DNA from: Luteimicrobium subarcticum
Lineage (GTDB): Bacteria > Actinomycetota > Actinomycetes > Actinomycetales > Cellulomonadaceae
Assembly: GCF_002798015.1 (NCBI RefSeq)
Contig: NZ_PGTZ01000013.1
Location: 60,404 to 124,403, forward strand
Length of the DNA stretch: 64,000 bases
Direction: 5' to 3'
Made by a program: the position numbers and the translations under genes. Below, piece after piece: positions 30,625-37,966 of the stretch. The notes beneath the pieces are model-generated. The model saw only the letters and a program-made list of their open reading frames with translations, was not told the DNA's origin and made no database searches. The first letter of the stretch is position 1; each line of letters starts with the position of its first letter.

Positions 30625-31829
30625 GTGGTCTCCAGGCGCGCGAGCCACTTCGTCTGCTCGACGCCGGGCCGGGCGGGGGCGATGAGCCGTGCCGGGTAGC
30701 CGTGCTCGAGGTGCAGGTCGTCGTCGCCGATCCGCAACGCCACGAGCGTCGCCGGGTGGCTCGCGAACTCGGGACCCATCTCGCTGACGCGCTGCCCGCC
30801 CTGGCGCTGCAGGCTCGTGGCGCGCACGGACACGTCATGGGGTGCCCCGACGAGGTCCATGACGTCCGACAGGCGCACCCCGCCCCACCGTGCCGTCGTG
30901 GACCAGCCCTCCACGCACGCGACGGGAAGCACCACCTCGCGCTGCGGCATGGCCTCGAGATCGGCGCGGCTCAGGGCGACCGTCCGCCCCCCGTGGGCCA
31001 CGACGAGCCGCCAGGCGGCGTCCGTCGCGCTCTGCTCGACGCCCGCGGCGGCGGCCGTCCGGTTGACGGGCAGCCCCTGCGGCCCGAGCGCCTGCGTCCT
31101 GGCCCCGAACAGGTTCGTCCGCCGCAGCCACCCGAAGGACTGCCCGGCCGTGCCGAGCACCACGGCCGCGGTCGCCGTTCCGACCCCGACGAGAAACCCC
31201 CGCCGCGAAGCCTCCGCGGTGCGAGGTGCAGGGCCGTCCCCCACCCCCTCGACCCCAGCACCCCGGACCTCGCGCGACCGTCCCGACCAGTGCGCCACGA
31301 TCTTCGGCAGCTGCACCGCGACATGGATCGCGAGCGCCCCCACCACCACCCACGCGAGCGCCAGGTGGATCGCGCGGAACGGGAACGGGAAGACGTACCA
31401 CTGGTACGTGTTGAGGAGCCCGATGGTGACCTCGACGAGGGACGCGGCGACGAGCACCCCGACGAGGACGCGTTCGACGGCGTGCTGCGCGGACCGCAGC
31501 GGCGGCCACTGGAACAGCCGTGGGTAGACGCTCCACAGCTTGGCGAGCAGCAGGGGGATCGACGCGATGCCGGTGGCGACGTGGACGCCCTGGGTGATCT
31601 GGTAGAGGTTCGACGGCCAGGTGGGGAACCGCATCCACGAGGCGGGGTCCTGGAGGTAGTGGCTGTACAGGCCGGTGGCGAAGCACATCAGGAGGGCGAG
31701 CCCGAGCAGCCGGCCGATCACGACGGTGGTGCGGGTGGAGCGGGCCGGGTGGTCGAGACGGTCCTGCAGGGCATGCGCGATCCGTCCACCGCGGCCGGTG
31801 GGCGGGCGGTCGTCCGGCGCGCTCCCCAT
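30621..31829 (-). CDS. Membrane-bound molybdopterin oxidoreductase with cytochrome-b-like domain
   Basis: A 402-residue fusion. The first 200 residues hold four transmembrane helices with several His residues, like a b-type cytochrome. A twin-arginine motif (SRRGFLVG) precedes a fifth helix, and the rest is a sulfite-oxidase-family molybdopterin domain whose Mo-ligand Cys305 is in PVACVEGWS. This layout matches actinobacterial dual Sec/Tat-targeted molybdoproteins such as Streptomyces Sco3746: Sec inserts the helices, Tat exports the folded cofactor domain. Quinol is a plausible electron partner; the substrate is unknown. It begins a two-gene operon with the four-helix protein. Confidence 0.85.
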   Translation of the reverse strand: MGSAPDDRPPTGRGGRIAHALQDRLDHPARSTRTTVVIGRLLGLALLMCFATGLYSHYLQDPASWMRFPTWPSNLYQITQGVHVATGIASIPLLLAKLWSVYPRLFQWPPLRSAQHAVERVLVGVLVAASLVEVTIGLLNTYQWYVFPFPFRAIHLALAWVVVGALAIHVAVQLPKIVAHWSGRSREVRGAGVEGVGDGPAPRTAEASRRGFLVGVGTATAAVVLGTAGQSFGWLRRTNLFGARTQALGPQGLPVNRTAAAAGVEQSATDAAWRLVVAHGGRTVALSRADLEAMPQREVVLPVACVEGWSTTARWGGVRLSDVMDLVGAPHDVSVRATSLQRQGGQRVSEMGPEFASHPATLVALRIGDDDLHLEHGYPARLIAPARPGVEQTKWLARLETT

Positions 31830-31871
31830 GCGGCCATCCTTCGCCGGTGGAGGCTCGGACGGCGGCGCAGG

Positions 31872-31893
31872 ATCTTACGGTCCGCTGACGGGG
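31872..31893 (-). promoter_or_regulatory. Regulatory box, copy 3 (diverged)
   Basis: On the minus strand this segment matches the 27021/27939 box at about 17 of 22 positions, with TCTTACGGTCCG (12 bases) fully conserved. It stands between the divergent molybdoenzyme operon (start 31829) and the mannosyltransferase operon (start 31952) and could serve either. Confidence 0.6.
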
Positions 31894-31951
31894 CGCCGTC
31901 CGGGCGCCCGTGGAGGCGCACCCGGGCAGGACGGCACGGCACGATCGGAGG

Positions 31952-33409
31952 GTGCGTACCGCTCTCTCCGCCGTCGCGGTGGCCGCCCTGACCGTGGTCA
32001 CCGCTGTCACGACGCGCACCCCGGGCTTCACCCCGTCGCACCGTCCCGTGCTGGCCTGGTGGCTCGCGGCCGGGTGGGTCCTGTTCGGTCTGGCCCTGCT
32101 CGCGCTGCGCCGCGTGCCGGAGCGGCGGGTGGTGCCGCTGGTGCTGGCCGGGTCGCTCGCGGTCGGGGTCGCGGCGCTCGTGGGGCCACCCAACATGAGC
32201 ACCGACTCGGCCCGCTACGCGTGGGACGGCATCGTGCAGGACGCGGGCACCTCCCCGTACGCGTACGTGCCCGCGGACGACCACCTGGCCGGCCTGCGCA
32301 CGGACTGGCTGTTCCCCGCCCCGGACGTCGCCGCGGACGGGACCGTCACGTGCGACGAGCTGCGGGTGCAGCCGACGACGACCGTCCCGTCGGGTGCGCC
32401 GCTGTGCACGGCGCTGAACCGGCCGCAGGTCCCGACGATCTACCCGCCGGTCGCGGAGGCGTACTTCGCCGCGGTGCGCGCGCCCGTCCCGTCGGGCGCG
32501 GAGTACTGGCCCTTGCAGGTCTCGGGGCTGCTGGTCGGCCTGGGCCTGACGGGGGCGCTGCTGGTCGGGATGCGCCGCCGGGGGATGGCGGCCCGGTGGG
32601 CCGCGGTGTGGGGCTGGTGCCCGTTCGTCGCGGAGGAGGTCGTCACGAACTCCCACGTCGACGGTCTGGGGACGCTCCTGCTCGTGCTGGCGACGCTGGC
32701 GGCGACGAGCGACCTGGCGTGGCTGCGCCGTGGCGCGACGGACCGCCGCCCGCTCGTCGCCGGCGTGCTCCTCGGGCTCGCGACCGCCACCAAGGTGATC
32801 CCGGCGCTCGCCGCGCCGCCGCTGCTCCGTCGTCACGGCTGGCGGACCGCGGCAGCCGCGGTCGTGACGGTCGCGCTGGTGTACGTCCCGTACGTGGCGG
32901 TGTCGGGGACGGGCGTCCTCGGCTACCTGTCGGGCTATCTCGACGAGGAGGGGTACGACTCCGGGGCGCGGTTCGCGCTCGTGACGCTCGTCGTGCCGGG
33001 GACCGCGGCGACCGTCGTCGCGCTGCTGCTCGTCGCGGCGCTCGCGGTGTGGTCGTGGTGGCGTGCGGACCCCGACCGTCCGTGGCTGACCCAGGTGGTG
33101 CTGATCGGCGGGACGCTGCTGGTCGTCCGCCCGGCGACGGCCTGGTACGCCGTCCTGCTGCTGCCGTTCGTCGCGCTGAGCCGCCGGTGGGAGTGGCTCG
33201 CGCTGCCCGTGGGGCTGCAGGCGAGCCAGATGTTCGGCGACGGCGTCGTCGAGCGGTGGGCCATGGGGGCGTGCCTGGCGGTCGTGGTCGGGGCGGCGGC
33301 CTGGCGGAGGTGGGGGAGCGGCGACGCCCCGGACCCCGACGGGGGTGTCGCCGGCTCGGCGCACCCGCACGACACGGACCTGACCTCGACCGCAAGGAGC
33401 ACCGCATGA
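31952..33409 (+). CDS. Polytopic mannosyltransferase-like membrane protein (GT87/GT-C type)
   Basis: A 485-residue integral membrane protein with about 10-12 transmembrane segments. The first extracytoplasmic loop has STDSARYAWDG (acidic Asp near the loop start), as in GT-C polyprenyl-phosphate-mannose-dependent transferases, followed by QVPTIYPPVAEAYF. Such enzymes add sugars to lipids or glycans on the outer membrane face. The GTG at 31952 is chosen because it directly follows GGAGG; that spacing is very short, so ATG-less leaderless initiation is also possible. It overlaps the phosphorylase gene by 4 nt and is part of the box-3 operon. Confidence 0.78.
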   Translation: MRTALSAVAVAALTVVTAVTTRTPGFTPSHRPVLAWWLAAGWVLFGLALLALRRVPERRVVPLVLAGSLAVGVAALVGPPNMSTDSARYAWDGIVQDAGTSPYAYVPADDHLAGLRTDWLFPAPDVAADGTVTCDELRVQPTTTVPSGAPLCTALNRPQVPTIYPPVAEAYFAAVRAPVPSGAEYWPLQVSGLLVGLGLTGALLVGMRRRGMAARWAAVWGWCPFVAEEVVTNSHVDGLGTLLLVLATLAATSDLAWLRRGATDRRPLVAGVLLGLATATKVIPALAAPPLLRRHGWRTAAAAVVTVALVYVPYVAVSGTGVLGYLSGYLDEEGYDSGARFALVTLVVPGTAATVVALLLVAALAVWSWWRADPDRPWLTQVVLIGGTLLVVRPATAWYAVLLLPFVALSRRWEWLALPVGLQASQMFGDGVVERWAMGACLAVVVGAAAWRRWGSGDAPDPDGGVAGSAHPHDTDLTSTARSTA

Positions 33410-34263
33410 CCGAGACCTCTGCCGATCCCACCCCCCGCGTCGCCGTCGTCGGGGGGTCCGGGCTGTACCGCCTGTTCGACGCCGGGACGGCCCGCGAGCT
33501 CGACGTCGCGACCCCCTTCGGCAGCCCGTCGGCGCCGCTGACGGTGGGCGAGTTCGGCGGCCGCACCGTCGCGTTCCTCCCGCGGCACGGCACGGCGCAC
33601 ACCCTCCCGCCTCATGCGATCGAGGCGCGGGCGAACCTGTGGGCGCTCGCGAGCCTGGGCGTGCGCGCCGTGGTCTCGTCGACAGCGGTGGGAGGCCTGG
33701 CCCCCGACCTGCCCCCGGGCCGGTTCGTCCTGCCCGACCAGCTGATCGACCGCACGACCGGTCGCGCCGACACGTACTTCACGGGAGGCGCTGCCGGTGT
33801 CGAGCACCTCGCCGCCGCCGACCCGTTCTGCCCCGCCCTGCGCCACGTCGCGCTGGACGCCGCGCGCCGCCTCGGGGAGGACGTCGCCGGCACCGCGACG
33901 ACGGTCGTCGTCCAGGGTCCGCGGTTCTCCACACGCGCCGAGTCGCAGTGGTTCCGCGCGGCGGGCGCCGACATCGTGAACATGACCCAGTACCCGGAGA
34001 CGGTCCTGGCCGCCGAGCTCGGCATGGGGCTCGTCAACCTGTCGTTCGTCACCGACACCGACGCCGGTGTCGTCGCCGGGGATGCCGACGCGGCCGACGC
34101 GTCGCTCGTGCTCGCCCGGATGGCAGCCGCCCAGCCGCGTCTGCTGGCCCTGCTCGCCGCGATCGTGGCCGCCGTGCCCGAGGACTACGAGCCGCGAGAG
34201 CTCGTACCGCGCGAGGCGTCGGTGCGCGTCCTGGCGCTGCCCGTCGCGGGGGCGGGCGCATGA
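33406..34263 (+). CDS. mtnP: 5'-methylthioadenosine phosphorylase-family nucleoside phosphorylase
   Basis: A 285-residue PNP/UDP-type phosphorylase. VVGGSGLYRLF forms the phosphate loop, FLPRHGTAHTLPPHAI is the hallmark of MTAP/PNP class II enzymes, and QGPRFSTRAESQWFRAAGADIVNMTQYPE (shortened) is the purine/5'-substituent pocket, with NMTQYPE favouring adenosine analogues. It would cleave 5'-methylthioadenosine or another 5'-modified adenosine to adenine and a sugar-1-phosphate. ATG 33406 overlaps the mannosyltransferase stop. No other methionine-salvage genes are near, so its role here is probably specific to this cluster. Confidence 0.85.
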   Translation: MTETSADPTPRVAVVGGSGLYRLFDAGTARELDVATPFGSPSAPLTVGEFGGRTVAFLPRHGTAHTLPPHAIEARANLWALASLGVRAVVSSTAVGGLAPDLPPGRFVLPDQLIDRTTGRADTYFTGGAAGVEHLAAADPFCPALRHVALDAARRLGEDVAGTATTVVVQGPRFSTRAESQWFRAAGADIVNMTQYPETVLAAELGMGLVNLSFVTDTDAGVVAGDADAADASLVLARMAAAQPRLLALLAAIVAAVPEDYEPRELVPREASVRVLALPVAGAGA

Positions 34264-35411
34264 CGGGGCGGCTCGTGGTCACCGGGGGAGCCGGCTTCAT
34301 CGGCGTGCCGACCGTGCGCGCCGCGCTCGACGCCGGGTGGGACGTGCACGTCGTCGACTCGCTGCGCCCCGACGTCCACCGCTCCGACGTCCACCGCCGG
34401 GGCGTGGCGCGGGAGCGTCTCCCCGGCCGGCTCGCGGCGCTCGCCGACCTCGACGCCGCGTCGCGGCTGTCGGTGACCGTCGCCGACCTGCGCGACCCCG
34501 GTGTCGCGGACGCCGCCGTCGACGGTGCGGACGTCGTCGTGCACCTCGCCGCGAAGGTCGGCCTCGGCGTCTCCCTCGACGACGCCCCCGACTACGTCGA
34601 CTCCAACGGCACCGGGACCGCCCACGTCCTCGCGGCGATGGCGCGCCGCGGGGTGCCGCGGCTCGTCCTCGCGTCCTCGATGGTCGTGTACGGGGAGGGG
34701 CGGTACACCGACCCGGAGCGGCCCGACGCCGCGTCTGTGCAGCCGCCGCCGCGGCGGGCGGCCGACCTCGACCGGGGCGTCTTCGACCCGCTCACTCCGA
34801 CGGGTCGCCCGTACGTCCCGGCGCTCGTCACGGAAGACGCAGAGCTCGACCCGCGGAACGTCTACGCGGCGACGAAGCTCCACCAGGAGCACCTCGCCGC
34901 CGCCTGGGCCAGGACGTCCGGGGGGACGGCCGCCCTGCTGCGCTACCACAACGTGTACGGTCCGGGTCTTCCCGCCGGCACGCCCTACGCCGGTGTCGCG
35001 GCGCTCTTCCTCTCGGCGCTCGCGGCGGGCACCGCGCCCCGGGTGTTCGAGGACGGCGCGCAGCGCCGCGACTTCGTGCACGTCGACGACGTGGCCGCCG
35101 CGAACCTCGCCGCGGCGGCGTGGACCGCGTCGCCGGGGTCGGCCGAGGGGGCGACGCGGGCCTTCAACGTCGGCAGCGGACAGGTGCGGACCGTCGGCGA
35201 CCTGGCCGGGGAGCTCGCGCGCGCCGCCGGTGGACCGTCGCCCGTCGTGACGGGCGAGTACCGGCTCGGGGACGTCCGGCACGTCACGGCGTCGTCCGAG
35301 CGGCTGCGCGCCGAGACGGGGTGGAGGCCGCGCGTCGCGTTCGTCGACGGGGTGGCCGACCTCGTCGGGGGACCGCTGCCCGCGGCACCCGGTTCCGTGG
35401 CTACCACCTGA
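34260..35411 (+). CDS. NAD-dependent sugar-nucleotide epimerase/dehydratase
   Basis: A 383-residue extended SDR. GGAGFIG is the dinucleotide site, VVHLAAKVGLG follows, SSMVVYGEG carries the catalytic Ser region, and YAATKLHQE the Tyr-Lys pair. RYHNVYGPG and FVHVDDVAAANL match UDP-glucose 4-epimerase-like enzymes. It probably converts a nucleotide sugar used by the neighbouring glycosyltransferases. ATG 34260 overlaps the phosphorylase stop; its own stop overlaps the end of the converging SDR gene by 11 nt. It ends the block of the 25-35 kb cluster. Confidence 0.87.
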   Translation: MTGRLVVTGGAGFIGVPTVRAALDAGWDVHVVDSLRPDVHRSDVHRRGVARERLPGRLAALADLDAASRLSVTVADLRDPGVADAAVDGADVVVHLAAKVGLGVSLDDAPDYVDSNGTGTAHVLAAMARRGVPRLVLASSMVVYGEGRYTDPERPDAASVQPPPRRAADLDRGVFDPLTPTGRPYVPALVTEDAELDPRNVYAATKLHQEHLAAAWARTSGGTAALLRYHNVYGPGLPAGTPYAGVAALFLSALAAGTAPRVFEDGAQRRDFVHVDDVAAANLAAAAWTASPGSAEGATRAFNVGSGQVRTVGDLAGELARAAGGPSPVVTGEYRLGDVRHVTASSERLRAETGWRPRVAFVDGVADLVGGPLPAAPGSVATT

Positions 35412-36234
35412 TCCCGAGAAGCTGCGCGCTGCGCTCCCAGTGCTCGCGGACGAAGGCCGGGTCGGACGCGACGCGGTGCGTGCGCCCGAGCCGCCGGTGC
35501 TGGTCGTAATACGCGCCGGACTGCCAGTCGACGCCCGCCTCGCCCGTGACGAAGTGTGCGAGGTTCGCGCCGCCCTGCTGCGGCGACGTCAGGAACGGGC
35601 GGAGGACGCCGTGGTACAGGCGGCGGAACACGCTCGTGGTGTCGGCCGCGAACCCGGTCGCGACGATCCCCGGATGGAACGCGACGGACGACAGCCCCTG
35701 CTCGTGGAACCGCTCGTGCAGGCCCGCGGTGAACACGACGTTCGCGAGCTTCGCGTTCCCGTACGCGCGGTTCGGCGTGAAGCGGTGCCACGTCTCGAGG
35801 TCGTCCAGGTCGGGTCGGGCGAGCACGCGGGCGGCGACGCTCGCCGTGCTCACGACGGACGCCCGGCTCTCCAGGAGCCGTCCGAGGAGCTCGTGCGTCA
35901 GAAGGGTCGGGGCGAGGTGGTCGACCTGGAAGGTGCGCTCGAACCCGTCGGCCGTGCGCACCGGGCCGGAGAAGATGCCGCCGGCGTTGTGGGCGAGGAC
36001 GTCGATGCGGTCGCACTCGCGCAGCAGTGTCGCCGCGAGCTGCCGGACGTCGTCGAGGCGCTCGTAGTCGGCCACGTGGTGCTCGGCACCGATCCGTTCG
36101 GCGACCGCGCGCGTCTTGTCGGGCGAGCGTCCGACGAGGACGAGGCGGACGTCCTGCGGCTCCCGGCGGGCGAGGAGCTTCGTGGCCGCGGCCCCGATCC
36201 CGTCGCTGGCCCCGGTGATCACGACGGTGCGCAC
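35401..36234 (-). CDS. Short-chain dehydrogenase/reductase (retinol-dehydrogenase-like)
   Basis: A 277-residue classical SDR: TGASDGIG cofactor motif, LAHNAGG, catalytic Ser in VVSTASVAA, and YGNAKLANVVF with the Tyr-Lys pair, then FHPGIVATGF. The C-terminal region (GAYYDQHRRLGRTHRVASD) is typical of WW-domain oxidoreductase/retinol dehydrogenase-type SDRs. GTG 36234 follows GAGGGA; a longer ATG-start form is possible. The substrate is unknown, and the orientation opposite to the cluster suggests it is separate. Confidence 0.85.
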   Translation of the reverse strand: MRTVVITGASDGIGAAATKLLARREPQDVRLVLVGRSPDKTRAVAERIGAEHHVADYERLDDVRQLAATLLRECDRIDVLAHNAGGIFSGPVRTADGFERTFQVDHLAPTLLTHELLGRLLESRASVVSTASVAARVLARPDLDDLETWHRFTPNRAYGNAKLANVVFTAGLHERFHEQGLSSVAFHPGIVATGFAADTTSVFRRLYHGVLRPFLTSPQQGGANLAHFVTGEAGVDWQSGAYYDQHRRLGRTHRVASDPAFVREHWERSAQLLGIRW

Positions 36235-36352
36235 GGTTCCCTCTCGTCGGCAGCGGTGGTCGTCCGCCATGGTGTCCGACTCTCCGGGCGCACGCCCGCG
36301 CAGGGCCTGCCGGTCCCGGTCGCGGGCGGCACGGCCCGATAGCATCGACGGT

Positions 36353-37900
36353 GTGAAGCGTCGGACCCGGAGCGCGGTGCTGCCGTCCGCTGCGTCGGCT
36401 GTCGTGGGAGCGGCGAGCGTCGCGGCTCTCGCGCTCGGCGCCCTCGCGGGGTGCTCGGCGGGTGGCCACGACGACCCCACGCAGATCACCGTCGCGACGT
36501 TCGCGGGCCTCGACGACGGCGCCCAGGCGGCGCTCGACGGGCTGGTCGCCGAGTTCGAGGACATGAACCCGGACGTCCGCGTCACGTTCCGGGTCTACGG
36601 CTACGACGCGCAGACGTTCGCGACCGACGCCGCCGCCGGGGCCGTCCCCACGGTCTTCGTCGCCCCGTTCACGGATGCGCCCGCGCTCGTCGCGGACGAC
36701 CAGGTCGCGCACGTCGAGGACGTCCTCGCCGCGTTCCCCTACCTCGACGGCGCCGGGACGGACGACCTCGACGTCGCGCTGACGACCCCGGGCACGACCC
36801 CCGGTACGACCGGGCGCGCGACGGCGGGCACGACCGCCGGCGGGACCGTCCGCGGGGTGCCGGCGACCGCGTCCCCCGCGCGGCTCGTCTACGACCGGGA
36901 CGCGTTCCGCGACGCCGGTCTCGACCCCGACGACCCGCCGACCACCTGGGCTCAGGTGCGCCGGGACGCGAAGCTCCTCGCGGCGAGCACCGGCGGCGCC
37001 GGGCTCGGGGTGCCCACGGAGAACGGGTCGGGCGGCGCGACCCTCGCCGCCGTCGCCGCCGCCACGGGCGGGCGGATCGAGCACGACGGAGCGGTGACCT
37101 TCGCGGGTGCGCGGACCGCCGCCGAGCTGCTGCACGACATGCGCTGGCAGGACGGCTCGCTCGGCACGACCCTCCTCGGGTCGACGGACGACGTGGTCCG
37201 CGCCTTCGCGGCGGGCAAGGTCGCCATGGTCGTCGGCACGACCGACCTGTCGTCCGCGGCGGTCCGCGCCGGCACGGACCCCGACGACCTCGGCATCGCC
37301 CCCATTCCGCTGACCGGCGACGACGCCGGGGTGGCGGTCGACGGCATGACGGCGTTCGTGTCGCCCGACGCGACCTCCGCGCAGCAGGACGCGGCCGCGC
37401 GATGGATCGACACCGCCTACGTCGCCGGGCTGATCAACGGGACCGACTCGTCGCTCAGCGACGTCTCGGGGACGGTGGCGTCGCGGGCGCTCGCAGCGGC
37501 CGAGGCGACCGACGGACCGGGCGGCGCCGGCGGCATCCCGACGGCCGCGCCGAGCCCGGCGGTCACGGGGACCACCCCCTCCGCGGGCGCATCGGCCTCG
37601 GGTACTCCGTCAGGCGGTTCGTCAGGCGAGGTGGCGCCGAGCCCCGGGTCGACGTTCGTCCCCAACCCCCAGCAGCCGGACCCCGTGGGGCCGCTCGTGG
37701 GACTGACGCCCGTGAACGTCGCGGCGGTGCGCTCGGTGCCGGGACGGCCCCTGGTGGCGCCGCCCGTCGTCGCCCCGCGTGCCGAGTACGTCGCCCTCGA
37801 CGCCGTCGTCCGCGCCGTGCTCACTGACCGCGACGCCGACGTGCCGGCGCTGCTCGCCGCGGCGCAGCGCGACGCGGAGCGGACCGCCGCGACCGGCTGA
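36353..37900 (+). CDS. Orphan extracellular solute-binding lipoprotein
   Basis: A 515-residue paralogue of the binding protein at 20844: signal peptide with lipobox LAGC, QITVATFAG, PTTWAQVRRDAKLL and LLHDMRW. Two unusual features are present. A Thr/Gly/Pro repeat (TTPGTTPGTT...) replaces part of the N-lobe, and a Pro/Ser/Ala-rich stretch of about 60 residues interrupts the C-terminal third. No transport genes adjoin, so a binding, sensory or surface role is possible. TAGCAT (36340-36345) lies 7 nt before GTG 36353 with no ribosome-binding site, indicating a leaderless mRNA. Confidence 0.8.
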   Translation: MKRRTRSAVLPSAASAVVGAASVAALALGALAGCSAGGHDDPTQITVATFAGLDDGAQAALDGLVAEFEDMNPDVRVTFRVYGYDAQTFATDAAAGAVPTVFVAPFTDAPALVADDQVAHVEDVLAAFPYLDGAGTDDLDVALTTPGTTPGTTGRATAGTTAGGTVRGVPATASPARLVYDRDAFRDAGLDPDDPPTTWAQVRRDAKLLAASTGGAGLGVPTENGSGGATLAAVAAATGGRIEHDGAVTFAGARTAAELLHDMRWQDGSLGTTLLGSTDDVVRAFAAGKVAMVVGTTDLSSAAVRAGTDPDDLGIAPIPLTGDDAGVAVDGMTAFVSPDATSAQQDAAARWIDTAYVAGLINGTDSSLSDVSGTVASRALAAAEATDGPGGAGGIPTAAPSPAVTGTTPSAGASASGTPSGGSSGEVAPSPGSTFVPNPQQPDPVGPLVGLTPVNVAAVRSVPGRPLVAPPVVAPRAEYVALDAVVRAVLTDRDADVPALLAAAQRDAERTAATG

Positions 37901-37966
37901 CCCGTCGATCGTCGCGCCGGCGGTCGACTGCGTCCGGTGCCCCGGGCACCCGTAGAATGGCGCCAC

